Of a stretch of 64,000 nucleotides of DNA, positions 53,933-63,173 are shown piece by piece. Positions within the stretch are counted from its first letter, which is position 1; the number at the start of each line of letters is the position of its first letter. Both the position numbers and the translations under genes were made by a program. The notes beneath the pieces were generated by a model that was not told where the DNA came from, did no database searches, and saw only the letters and a list, made by a program, of their open reading frames with translations. Source of the stretch: Pseudomonas hunanensis (GTDB lineage: Bacteria > Pseudomonadota > Gammaproteobacteria > Pseudomonadales > Pseudomonadaceae); assembly GCF_013393325.1 (NCBI RefSeq), contig NZ_QJRC01000095.1, forward strand, positions 124,001 to 188,000, given 5' to 3'.

Positions 53933-54805
53933 ATGAACAAAATCCCCAATTACGCCCTGTACGGTGAAACCGCACAGCCGGTGTGGCACGAAGCCCTGCA
54001 CGTGGAGCAGATTTCCCAGCGCTCTGGCGCGCACAACTGGGAAATCGCCGCACACCGTCACGAAGGCTTGCTGCAGCTGCTGTACCTGCAAAGCGGTGGC
54101 GGTGAAGTGCTGTTCGACAGTGACCGGTTGCAGGTTCATGCGCCTTGCGTGGTGTATGTGCCGGCGCAAGTGGTGCATGGCTTTCATTGGGCCGGCCAGG
54201 TCGAGGGCCAGGTGATCACTGCCGCGCAACACCCGCTGGAGAGCATCGCCCAGGTGCTGGCGCCCAACCTGCTGGTGCAACTTCGCAAACCGCAGGTGGT
54301 CGCCCTGCCGAAATGGGCCGCTGATGAAGACCCGTTGCTGCCACTGTGCCGGGCCCTGCGCGAGGAATACCACAACCGCGCCCGCGAGCATGTGGCCAGC
54401 AGCATGGCGCTATTGCTGACGCTGATGATCCAGGTGCTGCGCCATGAGCCGCACTTGCCCCAGGGAGAGCAGCGCCCGGTGTCCAGGCGCAGCCAGCAGT
54501 TGACCGCTTTTCGCGAGCTGGTGGACATGCACTACCGCGCGCACAGGCCACTGGCAGACTACGCCGCCGAACTGGGCATGACCCTGGCGACGTTGGGGCG
54601 GTTATGCCAGGAGCACCTGGGCATGACCCCCATGAACGTGATCAATGCCCGCCAGGTGCTGGAGGCCAAGCGCATGCTTGGGCATTCGAGCCTGAGTGTG
54701 AAAGAGATCGCCCACGAACTGGGGTTTGCCGATGTGGGGTATTTCAGCCGGTTCTTTCGCAAGCAGGCTGGGGTGAGCCCGAGTGCTTTCCGTGAAGCCC
54801 ATTGA
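53933..54805 (+). CDS. AraC-family regulator, PobR/HpaA-like
   Basis: A 290-residue AraC protein. It has an N-terminal cupin-like effector domain (HEGLLQLLYLQSGGGEVLFD) and a C-terminal HTH with LADYAAELGMTLATLGRLCQEHLG and VKEIAHELGFADVGYFSRFFRKQAGVSPSAFRE. Architecture matches PobR and HpaA, activators of aromatic-acid pathways. It is divergent from the SDR-flavoprotein-NIPSNAP-AAHS operon over 177 bp and is its probable activator. Effector unknown. Confidence 0.83.
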   Translation: MNKIPNYALYGETAQPVWHEALHVEQISQRSGAHNWEIAAHRHEGLLQLLYLQSGGGEVLFDSDRLQVHAPCVVYVPAQVVHGFHWAGQVEGQVITAAQHPLESIAQVLAPNLLVQLRKPQVVALPKWAADEDPLLPLCRALREEYHNRAREHVASSMALLLTLMIQVLRHEPHLPQGEQRPVSRRSQQLTAFRELVDMHYRAHRPLADYAAELGMTLATLGRLCQEHLGMTPMNVINARQVLEAKRMLGHSSLSVKEIAHELGFADVGYFSRFFRKQAGVSPSAFREAH

Positions 54806-54831
54806 CACCTGCAGGGCCGGCGCAGGAACGA

Positions 54832-55605
54832 TCAAACAGCCAAGGCCCGCTGCACCTCGCCGACGGTGGTCGCCAGGCTGCTCAAGTGTAAATTCAACAC
54901 CCGCTCCACCGGCGCCTGGTCCAGCGGCCAGTGCAAGGCAATGCTTCCAGCCAGGCGCCCTTCGGCATGCACCGGCAAAGCAATGGCACGGATCAGGAAC
55001 GGCAGGCGCACCGGGTACTCCCAGTGCCCCTCGGTCCGCTGACCAAAGCCCTTGTGGGCTTCTTCTTCGATATCGCGCAGCAACGTGTCGTCACCCAGCC
55101 GCGCATGGGCCGCCAGGCGCTGCACTTCGTCCTCCGCCAGCTCACCCAGGCAGGCCCGCCCCATCGCCGAATGGAACAGGCTGGCATGGTGCCCGACGAT
55201 CTGGCAGGTGTGCGGGTAACGCTTGCGCAACACCTGGGGAATGGCGCTTTCCATCACTTCCAGCCGCTGGCCGTCGAAGCACGACAGGTCCGCTACCAGC
55301 CCAGTGCGTTCACTCAGCTCCAGCAGCATGGGCGCGGCGCTTTCCACCAGGCGCCGCTTGAAGCGCAACTGGCGGTCACCGAACAGGCGCCGCGCGCACA
55401 GCCGGTAGCGCCTGTCGCTCAGGCCACGGTACACCCAGCCTTGCTCCTGCAGGGTGGCAAGCATGCGCGACACCGTGGCCTTGGGCAGCGCCGTCAGGTA
55501 ATGCAGTTCTTCCAGGCCCAGTGCCTGGTGTTCGCCCAGCAGGTCGACAATGGCCAGCGCCCGCTCCACCGAACGCACGCCGCCGCTGTCTGCCGTGATG
55601 CCCAT
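54832..55605 (-). CDS. IclR-family regulator
   Basis: A 257-residue IclR protein with winged HTH GLEELHYLTALPKATVSRMLATLQEQGWV (residues 32-60) and an effector domain with FDGQRLEVMES, HHASLFHSAMGRACLGEL and FLIRAIALPVHAEGRLAGSIAL. The start has AAGGAGG eight bases upstream. It is encoded on the same strand, 65 bp after the amidase, so it is placed to control the amidase-transporter-amidohydrolase genes. Ligand unknown. Confidence 0.85.
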   Translation of the reverse strand: MGITADSGGVRSVERALAIVDLLGEHQALGLEELHYLTALPKATVSRMLATLQEQGWVYRGLSDRRYRLCARRLFGDRQLRFKRRLVESAAPMLLELSERTGLVADLSCFDGQRLEVMESAIPQVLRKRYPHTCQIVGHHASLFHSAMGRACLGELAEDEVQRLAAHARLGDDTLLRDIEEEAHKGFGQRTEGHWEYPVRLPFLIRAIALPVHAEGRLAGSIALHWPLDQAPVERVLNLHLSSLATTVGEVQRALAV

Positions 55606-55670
55606 GGGTATGACCTCCTTGTAGCGGGATGGTCAGGATAGCCAGCAAGAACCGCGCCTGCCCAGTGCTG

Positions 55671-57128
55671 TCATGAACCCTGCAGGCATTGTGGCGGGCA
55701 ACGCTCCACCCAGCGGGTGAGCTGCTCATGGGCATACGCCAGCTGCAACACGGCATGGTCCGCCTGGGCCGGGCCTATGATTTGCAGGCCCATGGGCAGG
55801 CCGCCAGCATTGAACCCGACCGGCACGCTGATGCTCGGCAAGCCGGCCAGGGTTGGCCCGATCACCACCTCCATCCAACGGTGATAGGTGTCCATCGCCC
55901 GCCCGCCGACCGCCGTCGGCCATGGCTGGCGTGCATCGAAAGGGAACACCTGGGCCGAGGGCAACAGCAGGAAATCGTAACGTTCGAACAGCTTGGCCAA
56001 GGCGCGGTACCAATCGCTGCGGTCCAACGAGGCCTGGTACAGCGCCGCCGCACTCATCTGCAAGCCACCTTCCACCTCCCACTGGGCTTCGGGCTTGAGC
56101 AGTGCGCGCTTGGCTGGGTCGGCATAGGCCGCGCCGAGGTTGCCGTGCACCAGGAAGTGGCGATGGCTCAGCCAGCATTGCCACAAGCGTGCCAGGTCGA
56201 ATGCCGGCTGGCAGGCCTCGACCTGGCAGCCCAGTTCGGCAAAGTCGGCCAGCGCCGACTCGCACAGGCTCATCACCCCGTCATCCATCGGCAGGTAACC
56301 GTTGTAGTCGCCCAGCCAGCCGACCCGCACACCTCGGAAGTCGCGCTGCAAGGCGTCGGTGAAATCGCGCCGGCCTTCGCTTAACGACAGCGGCACCCGC
56401 GCGTCGACGCCAGCCTGTATCGACAACAACCGCGCCACATCGACCACACTGCGGCCCATCGGCCCCTCGGTGGCCAGCTGCTGCACGAACAACTCCGGCG
56501 CCGGCCCATGCGGCACCCGGCCTTGTGACGGGCGCAGGCCGAACACGTTGTTGAACGCCGCCGGGTTGCGCAGCGAGCCCATCATGTCGCTGCCGTCGGC
56601 CACCGGCAGCAAGCGCATGGCCAGTGCCGCAGCCGCCCCGCCGCTGCTGCCACCGGCCACCCGCCCTGAGTCGTAGGCATTGGTAGTGGTGCCAAACAGG
56701 CTGTTGTAGGTTTGCGAGCCGAGGCCGAACTCAGGCACGTTGCTCTTGCCCACGATCAGCGCCCCGCTAGCCCGCACCCGCGCCACGCTGATCGCATCCT
56801 GCTCGGGCACCTGCTCGGCGAACAGCGGCGAACCCAGGGTGGTGCGCAGCCCGGCGGTGGCGGCCAGGTCCTTGATCGCCTGCGGCATGCCATGCATCCA
56901 GCCGCGCGAGTGGCCACGGGCACGTTCGCGGTCGCGCTCGTCGGCCTCGGCCAGCAGCACCTCGGCCGGGCGCAGCGATACCAGCGCATTGACCTGCGGG
57001 TTGAAGCGTTCGATATGCGCAAGGTAAGCCTGCATCACCTCCCGGCACGACAGCTGGCCGCCATGAATGGCCTGGGACAATGCCTCTGCATCGAGGGCAA
57101 CGATGGGGTCGATGGCTAGCGGCTTCAC
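55671..57128 (-). CDS. Amidase-signature family amidase
   Basis: A 485-residue amidase-signature enzyme. The Ser-cisSer-Lys triad is visible: K86 in GMPQAIKDLAAT, the cis-serine in VAGGSSGGAAAALA (about 161-162) and the nucleophile S185 in GSDMMGSLRNPA. It hydrolyses an amide, possibly an N-acylated amino acid or aromatic amide, in the cytoplasm. Its start overlaps the transporter stop by four bases (ATGA). It is the third gene of the amidohydrolase-transporter-amidase unit. Confidence 0.83.
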   Translation of the reverse strand: MKPLAIDPIVALDAEALSQAIHGGQLSCREVMQAYLAHIERFNPQVNALVSLRPAEVLLAEADERDRERARGHSRGWMHGMPQAIKDLAATAGLRTTLGSPLFAEQVPEQDAISVARVRASGALIVGKSNVPEFGLGSQTYNSLFGTTTNAYDSGRVAGGSSGGAAAALAMRLLPVADGSDMMGSLRNPAAFNNVFGLRPSQGRVPHGPAPELFVQQLATEGPMGRSVVDVARLLSIQAGVDARVPLSLSEGRRDFTDALQRDFRGVRVGWLGDYNGYLPMDDGVMSLCESALADFAELGCQVEACQPAFDLARLWQCWLSHRHFLVHGNLGAAYADPAKRALLKPEAQWEVEGGLQMSAAALYQASLDRSDWYRALAKLFERYDFLLLPSAQVFPFDARQPWPTAVGGRAMDTYHRWMEVVIGPTLAGLPSISVPVGFNAGGLPMGLQIIGPAQADHAVLQLAYAHEQLTRWVERCPPQCLQGS

Positions 57129-58435
57129 GGTTTTACTCCAAGGTTGAAAGTGGCAGGCTGGCCCGCTCGGGGTGCTTCTTTCAGGCAGCAGGTAGCCAAC
57201 AGCGTCAGCAGGCAGGCGAACAGCACGTAGAACGATGGCGCCACCGGGGTTCCCAGCACTTTGCTCAGCCAGGTCACGATCAACGGGGCAAAGCCGCCGA
57301 ACACCATTACCGCTACGTTATAGGCCACCGACACGCCAGTGGAACGCACCTCGACCGGGAACTGCTCGGCCAAGGCGGTAGGTGCCGGGCCAAAGAAGCC
57401 GCCAATGGCGGTGCACAGCAGCAGTTGCATGACCAGCAGCCGCTCCACGGAGGGCGCGGCGGCCACCCACACATACAGCGGGTAGACCATCACGAAGAAC
57501 GCCAGGGTGAAGGCCATCAGCACCGGGCGCCGCCCCAGCCGGTCAGACAGCGCGCCAGACAACGGAATCACCACGGTCATCAGCCCGACCGCGAGCATCT
57601 GTACCAGCAGCACCTGGTCCAGCGGCAGCCCAAGGTTCTTGTGGGCAAAGGTCGGCATGTTCACCAGCACCACGTAGAACGACACCGTCGCGCCACAGGC
57701 CAGGCCCATCGACACCAGCAGGCTACGCCGATGTTCACGCAGTACCTGCCACAGGCTGGGCGACTGCCCCTTGGCCTGGCGGCGCGCCTCGACGAACTCC
57801 TCGGGCTCTTCCATATGCTTGCGAATCCACAGCCCCACCGGGCCGATCAGCAGGCCCAGCACGAAGGGAATACGCCAGCCCCAGCTGTCCAGCGCTTCAG
57901 GCGTGCACAGGTGAGTAACCAGGGCCACCATGGCCGCGCCGGAGAACACCGCCAGGCACTGCCCTACCAATTGCCACGAGCCATATAGCCCCTTGCGGTG
58001 GGCCGGCGCGCTTTCCACCAGAAACGCCGTAGCGCTGGCATACTCGCCACCCGTGGCAAAGCCCTGCAGCATGCGCGCGACCACGATCAACAGCGGCGCC
58101 GCCATGCCGATGGCCAGGTAGTCGGGGGCAAAGGCGATCATCGCGATCGACACGGTCATCAGGCGGATGATCATCTGCATGGCCGCCTTGCGGCCCTTGC
58201 GATCGGAATACATGCCCAACAACACGCCACCCACCGGGCGCATGAAAAAGCCGACGCCGAAGGTGGCCAAGGCCATCAGCAGCGAAGCGTATTCATCGTC
58301 GGACGGGAAAAACTGCCGGGCAATGATGCTGGCCAAAAAGCCGTACACGATAAAGTCATACCATTCCAGGGCATTGCCGATAACGGCGGCGACCACTTGC
58401 CGGGTACGCGACACGCCGGTGCTCGAAGTCTGCAT
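57125..58435 (-). CDS. MFS transporter, metabolite:H+ symporter (MHS) type
   Basis: A 436-residue MFS permease with 12 helices. VIGNALEWYDFIVYGFLASIIA in helix 1 and a GVGFFMRPVGGVLLGMYSDRKGRK loop mark the MHS family (ProP, KgtP, ShiA relatives). It would bring the substrate of the neighbouring hydrolases into the cell. The ATG at 58435 follows GGAG. Its stop overlaps the amidase start. Confidence 0.83.
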   Translation of the reverse strand: MQTSSTGVSRTRQVVAAVIGNALEWYDFIVYGFLASIIARQFFPSDDEYASLLMALATFGVGFFMRPVGGVLLGMYSDRKGRKAAMQMIIRLMTVSIAMIAFAPDYLAIGMAAPLLIVVARMLQGFATGGEYASATAFLVESAPAHRKGLYGSWQLVGQCLAVFSGAAMVALVTHLCTPEALDSWGWRIPFVLGLLIGPVGLWIRKHMEEPEEFVEARRQAKGQSPSLWQVLREHRRSLLVSMGLACGATVSFYVVLVNMPTFAHKNLGLPLDQVLLVQMLAVGLMTVVIPLSGALSDRLGRRPVLMAFTLAFFVMVYPLYVWVAAAPSVERLLVMQLLLCTAIGGFFGPAPTALAEQFPVEVRSTGVSVAYNVAVMVFGGFAPLIVTWLSKVLGTPVAPSFYVLFACLLTLLATCCLKEAPRAGQPATFNLGVKP

Positions 58436-58518
58436 AGGGAACACTCCACACAATGATTGGGTGATCGCCCAGGCGCGGTCGCGCCCAGGTTCCAGCGGCA
58501 GTCGTCAAAAAAGGCCGA

Positions 58519-59694
58519 TCAGGCGGGCGCGAGCCAGCGCTCTGCCAGCGCGCCCCAGTAGGCGGCGCCGGTCAGCAGAATGTCGTCGTTGAAGTCATAG
58601 GCCGGGTTGTGCACCATCGGCCGCGATACCCCATTGCCAATGAACAGGTAGGCGCCCGGGCAGCGCTGCAGCATCCAGGCGAAGTCTTCGCTGCCCATCA
58701 GCTTGCGGGTGTTGCCATCCACCGCCTCGGCACCGAGCAGCTCTACCCCTACCTGCGTGGCGAAGGCATTTTCCGCTGCATGGTTGACCAGCACCGGGTA
58801 AGCCGGGCGGTGTTCGATGCTGGCGCGGCAGCCAAAGCTTTCGGCCTGGCTGACGATGATCGCCCGCACCCGTTCCAGGGTCTGCGCCCGTACTTCGGCG
58901 TTCAGCGCGCGCAGGCTCAGGCGCAGTAGCGCCTGTTGCGGGATCACGTTGGCCGCTTCGCCAGCCTGCAACGCACCGACGGTGACCACCGCCGCCTCCT
59001 GCGCATCGATATTGCGCGCCACCACGGTTTGCAGCGCCATCACCACACTGGCCGCTGCCACCAGCGGGTCGACGGTCAGGTGCGGCATCGAGCCATGGCC
59101 GCCCACCCCGTCGAGGGTCACCGTGAGCAGGTCTTGCGAGGCCATCATCGGCCCCTCGCGAAAGCCAAGGTGCCCGGCCGGCAGCCCAGGCATGTTGTGC
59201 ATGCCGAACAGTGCATCGCAGGGGAAGCGTTCCAGCAGGCCGTCGGCCAGCATTGCCTCGGCGCCACCCTGGCCCTCTTCGGCCGGCTGGAAGATCAGCG
59301 TCAGCGTGCCGTCGAACTGCCGGGTCGCCGCCAGGTAGCGCGCCGCGCCCAGCAGCATGGTGGTGTGCCCGTCATGGCCACAGGCGTGCATGCAGCCTTG
59401 ATGCTGGCTGCTGTAGGCCGCGCCCGTTGCTTCGTGGATGGGCAACGCGTCCATGTCGGCGCGCAGGCCCAGGCGGCGTGGGCTGCTGCCATTGCGCAGC
59501 ACGCCGACCACTCCGGTCTTGCCGATGCCGGTGTGTACTTCATAGCCCCATTCCAGGAGCAGCCGGGCGACCAGCGCCGAAGTGCGGCTTTCTTCGAACC
59601 CCAGTTCCGGGTGGGCATGGATATCGTGACGGATCGCGTGCAGGTCGCTGGCCACATCGTTCAGCCAGGCCAGAATGTGCTGATGTCGGGACAT
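58519..59694 (-). CDS. M20 amidohydrolase, hippurate-hydrolase-like
   Basis: A 391-residue metallopeptidase-family amidohydrolase (M20D). Zinc-site segments are visible: MHACGHDGHTTMLLGAARYL, LIFQPAEEGQGGAEAM, FGMHNMPGLPAGHLGFREGPMMAS and, near the end, KLMGSEDFAWMLQRCPGAYLFIGNG. Such enzymes cleave N-acyl or N-benzoyl amino acids (hippurate, indole-3-acetyl-amino acids). It heads the unit with the MHS transporter and amidase; bases 59695-59888 hold its upstream region and no other gene. Substrate unresolved. Confidence 0.85.
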   Translation of the reverse strand: MSRHQHILAWLNDVASDLHAIRHDIHAHPELGFEESRTSALVARLLLEWGYEVHTGIGKTGVVGVLRNGSSPRRLGLRADMDALPIHEATGAAYSSQHQGCMHACGHDGHTTMLLGAARYLAATRQFDGTLTLIFQPAEEGQGGAEAMLADGLLERFPCDALFGMHNMPGLPAGHLGFREGPMMASQDLLTVTLDGVGGHGSMPHLTVDPLVAAASVVMALQTVVARNIDAQEAAVVTVGALQAGEAANVIPQQALLRLSLRALNAEVRAQTLERVRAIIVSQAESFGCRASIEHRPAYPVLVNHAAENAFATQVGVELLGAEAVDGNTRKLMGSEDFAWMLQRCPGAYLFIGNGVSRPMVHNPAYDFNDDILLTGAAYWGALAERWLAPA

Positions 59695-59888
59695 GTAGAG
59701 TCTCCTCGCGCGGGTGGTTTCCCGTTCTTGTTGTTCGCCTTGAGGTCACGACGGGTGAGGCAGGTCGTGCTTGGCTGACAGATAAGCGCGAGTGACGAGG
59801 GATAACAAACGAATGTGGTTCCACCCAGCGGAACCAGTCGCGGAGGCGGGAAGTGGTGTGAGCAATGGAGTGGTCAAATTTCCGGGGC

Positions 59889-60480
59889 TTAGTAGCTGAA
59901 ACACCGGGGCAGGTTGTCCACCCGCACCTCTTCGCTCAGCCGGTCCGACACGTCGTAGGCAAAGCTGTAGGTGGCGTTGTTCTCGTTGACCAGTGCGGTC
60001 AGGCGGACGGCCTTGTCGTACTCGTCCTGCTAACGCTCCACCTGGGCCAGGGTGTTCCACCACAGGTGCTTGGACTTGTCGGTCGCATCGATGATGGTGT
60101 GTGGCAGGCCGTCGTCGCTGTTCAGGTACTCGGTGATCTGGCCCAGTGCATCGATTTCGGCGAGCAGGTTGCCCTTGTCGTCGTAGCGTGCCTGCCAGGT
60201 GCTGCTATCCAGATAACTGACCTTGGTCACCAGCGTGGTCAGGTGGTGATAGTCATAGGCAGTCTTGCACCCCAACGGGTCGCCGTTATGATTTATCACG
60301 GCGGTCAGCTGGCCGTGTTCGTAGTAGAGATACTGCGCGAGTGTCTCGACCGCCTCATTGTTGACCAGCCGTTTGATGTCGGTCAGGCGCCCCTGCGGGT
60401 TGTCATAATGCAGGTGCGCACGGAGGCCGCCGGTAGCGCTTAACCTTGGGTTCCACCTTGAGTAGGTGTGGTTCATGGCT
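59889..60480 (-). pseudogene. Rhs core fragment, decayed
   Basis: Minus-strand reading gives YD-repeat sequence (RAHLHYDNPQGRLTDIKRLV, TWQARYDDKGNLLAEIDALGQITEYL), interrupted by a stop at about 60030 and ended by a stop after NLPRCFSY at about 59889. The last 111 bases repeat the start of the other Rhs fragment. No start or toxin tail. A truncated piece of an Rhs/YD-repeat gene. Confidence 0.8.
59893..60003. repeat. 111-bp direct repeat, copy 1 (Rhs)
   Basis: Bases 59893-60003 match 62177-62287 without gaps at all but about 8 positions. The repeat encodes the Rhs segment ATYSFAYDVSDRLSEEVRVDN. It marks the probable recombination site that separated the two Rhs fragments. Confidence 0.85.
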
Positions 60481-60512
60481 CGCACTAAATATTTTCGCAA
60501 AATAACTAAAAA

Positions 60513-61199
60513 TTACGCCCGAAAGTTCTCGTTTGACTCTGAATTCTCCAAAAATATTGACATCCACGAATCCATTACATCCCAAACATCGATTCCTTTC
60601 GTAGGAGTATCTGGCTTTTCATGCCACCAAATAAACGCCTCACCCTTAAATGCCCCCTCACCTATAGCCAAGTAATCACCAGCCCCGCTAGAAAATACGC
60701 CTAACATATCGGGAAGCGCTGGATACTCTTCGTCACACAGGTCCTTTATTTGAACGAAATCCTCCAGTCTCGATGGACCCATGGTACAACCGATGTAAAA
60801 ACCAAAGCCATTATGCAGCTTTGAGTAAAACTGCTTAAAATCCGCAGGCAGGTCAGGACAGTCATCTAAACTCGAACTTTCAATACCTACTGGAGCGCCC
60901 CCCATATAGAAGCACAAATCACCACCATCGACGTAAACATACATAAGATACGGCTTATCACTTACGGCCAAAACAGTGCCTAGCACGCACTTATCAAGCC
61001 ACGCGCTTACCCATGGTAACTTTTCAGAAAAATCGACCCACTCCGCCGGGATATGTTTTTTTTCATCATCTAAAAAACCAAAGCCAAGCCACTGCTTGGG
61101 AAATTTTACTTCAAGGGGCACGTCACAAGATGCGAAATACACATCATAGCCATTTAACTCAGTCACAATACGCTGCTTTAAAGACTCAGACCAATTCAT
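60513..61199 (-). CDS. SMI1/KNR4 (SUKH)-family immunity protein
   Basis: A 228-residue protein. The segment CPDLPADFKQFYSKLHNGFGFYIGC (about 125-150) matches the SUKH core (LP.dfk.f...hnG), and GAGDYLAIGEG... FIWWHE... DVWDVMDSWMSIFLEN fits the C-terminal strand and helix. SUKH proteins neutralise polymorphic toxins. It has AAGGAGGG six bases before ATG. The RBS overlaps the last Rhs codons (LLRRVG) upstream. The coding region is much more AT-rich than its neighbours, pointing to transfer. No cognate toxin sits immediately upstream, so it may be an orphan. Confidence 0.75.
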   Translation of the reverse strand: MNWSESLKQRIVTELNGYDVYFASCDVPLEVKFPKQWLGFGFLDDEKKHIPAEWVDFSEKLPWVSAWLDKCVLGTVLAVSDKPYLMYVYVDGGDLCFYMGGAPVGIESSSLDDCPDLPADFKQFYSKLHNGFGFYIGCTMGPSRLEDFVQIKDLCDEEYPALPDMLGVFSSGAGDYLAIGEGAFKGEAFIWWHEKPDTPTKGIDVWDVMDSWMSIFLENSESNENFRA

Positions 61200-62410
61200 T
61201 CCCACCCTCCTTAACAGTTTGCCATTGACCAGCGTCTCCGCTCGCACCAGCCGGTTTTCGCAGTCATAGCTGAAATGCTGCAACTTGCTGTGCCCCGAGC
61301 GCTTCTCGATCAGGTTGCCCCACGGGTCGTAGCGGTACTCCTGATCGCGCCACTGCCTGATCCGGTTGTCCTTGACCTTGTCAAACTGCCGCGCAGAAGT
61401 CCAGGCGGTTCGCCGCCGCGTCATAACGAAACTCTTCACTGCCGATCAGTGAACCGGTATCGCGGCTGCGCAACTGGCCGTTGGCTTCGTACTCGTACTT
61501 GATCTCGCCATGCAGTTTGTCGAGCGTGCGCACCAGTTCTCCTGCTGGGTCGTACTGGTAACGCCGGTGGATCGGGTTATACGCGTGCTCCACCAGCAGC
61601 GACGTATTGATGCCGGTGTTATGTACCTGGGAAAGCTTGTCAGCGGGTAGCGTCGAGGCAAACTGCCAGGCCTTGCGCCCCATGGTGTCATAACCAAAGC
61701 AACTGGTGAGCTTGCCCTGGGTGCGGTACACCTCGCGATGCAGGTCGTCACGCTCCATGTCGCTGATCACCTGGCCGTCCAGGTTCAACTGGTGCAGATG
61801 CCCGCTGCCGTAATACAGGTGGTTGACCTGACGGCCATCTGGCAGGGTCAGCGTGGTCAGGTTGCTGAGTGGGTCGTACGCATAGCCGAGCGTGCCGTCG
61901 GGCGTAATCTCTTGGGTCAGCCTGCCCAGCAGATCGTAGGCATATTCAAGCTTTTCCTCAGTCACCCCAAGCTGCTTGCCGACAGTGCTGGGCTTGCGCT
62001 CGATGCTCAATAAACGGTCGCCATCGTCATAGGTGAACTGCTGCTGGGTGTCGCGATTGAGCTTGCTGATCAAGCGGCCGATAGCATCGCGCTCGAACAG
62101 CGTGTGACGCTCTGGACCTTCAGCGTTTTCGCCATAGCCAATCTCATCCAGCCGCGTGAGGTGGCCGCCAACGTTGTAGCTGAAACGCCGGGTCAGGTTA
62201 TCCACCCGCACCTCTTCGCTCAGCCGGTCCGACACGTCGTAGGCAAAGCTGTAGGTGGCGTTGTCTTCTTAGACCAGTGCGATCAGGCCCAAGGCATTGG
62301 CGAGTTTTCGGCTGTTGATGACAACGCTGGGTGAGACCTTGGTAATTGCCCCAGTAGAGGTCGCATCGAACTTAAAGCAAACGAGTCAACTAGAGTGGGA
62401 ATACCCACCC
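61200..62410 (-). pseudogene. Rhs core with frameshift and stop, toxin tail lost
   Basis: YD-repeat sequence runs on the minus strand from about 62410 (FDATSTGAITKVSPSVV). A TAA interrupts it near 62270. It reopens through DRLSEEVRVDNLTRRFSYNVGG, LGRLTQEITPDGTLGYAYDPL and YEYEANGQLRSRDTG, shifts frame near 61385 after AANRLDF, and continues as YRYDPWGNLIEKRSGHSK to RLVRAETLVNGKLLRRVG, where the SUKH gene begins. The conserved Rhs core end and a C-terminal toxin are absent. The gene appears truncated and non-functional. Confidence 0.82.
62177..62287. repeat. 111-bp direct repeat, copy 2 (Rhs)
   Basis: Partner of 59893-60003 (about 8 mismatches, no gaps). In this copy one change makes a TAA stop in the Rhs frame; the sequence then continues into the intact-looking core, whereas copy 1 ends two codons later. 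Confidence 0.85.
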
Positions 62411-62442
62411 CAGAATTCGGCCAAATCGAACATCAACACTGA

Positions 62443-63162
62443 TCAAGCGAAAGCGAAAATTTTAACTTCATCAAGCAGACCTTTAATTGGCAATGGCTGC
62501 TCATCCTTTCTATCTCTAATCAAGACATACTCACCTTCGCCGGGAGAGATAATCTCAATGATTTCATCGGACCAATTAGTCACTTCAATAAAACCACTAG
62601 AAACTCCGTTAAGAGCGTCAATTTCCCTCAATAAATCTAGCCACTTGAGGAATGCCCCGGCCTCATCGGTACCACCACCGGTTTTGGGATTATCAAAATA
62701 AACCCGAAGTTTAGGGCAAGGCTGCCTCTGCCAATTTAATGTTGGCACGTAATGCAGACGCAACTCTTTGAACTCTTCAACAGTCTCGCGCCCGGAAAAT
62801 TCGCACCTAAAGATTGGCAAGCATAAAAAAAGATCATCTCTAACCACCCCATCATTACCTTTCAGGTAACCATGGAAATTGCTAGGAACAACGATTACAT
62901 GAGTGAAGCCTCTTTCAGATGAGCACAACTCAAATATTGAGGGAGATACTCGACTTACCTCTGGCGGAATAGAATTTAAAACATTGAGCGCTAGCGAATC
63001 TTTTATCTCGTCTTGAGAAACAACAATCAAATCTAGATCATCGGATGATTTTAACCAATAATTGTATGTATAATCCCGCATTTCATCCTGAAAAAAGCAA
63101 ACGCCACCAACAAGATCTCTAACGGAATCGTATTCTTCAAGTAGATCATTTCGTGATATCAT
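62443..63162 (-). CDS. Putative immunity protein for the PAAR toxin
   Basis: A 239-residue acidic protein with no signal peptide or membrane segment. I do not recognise the family. It follows the toxin gene directly (stop of the toxin at 63174; ATG at 63162 with GAGG nine bases upstream; a GTG at 63177 overlapping the toxin stop is the alternative start). The coding region is AT-rich. Position, size and composition are those of a cognate immunity gene of a polymorphic toxin. Function inferred from context only. Confidence 0.6.
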   Translation of the reverse strand: MISRNDLLEEYDSVRDLVGGVCFFQDEMRDYTYNYWLKSSDDLDLIVVSQDEIKDSLALNVLNSIPPEVSRVSPSIFELCSSERGFTHVIVVPSNFHGYLKGNDGVVRDDLFLCLPIFRCEFSGRETVEEFKELRLHYVPTLNWQRQPCPKLRVYFDNPKTGGGTDEAGAFLKWLDLLREIDALNGVSSGFIEVTNWSDEIIEIISPGEGEYVLIRDRKDEQPLPIKGLLDEVKIFAFA

Positions 63163-63173
63163 AGCAATATGCC

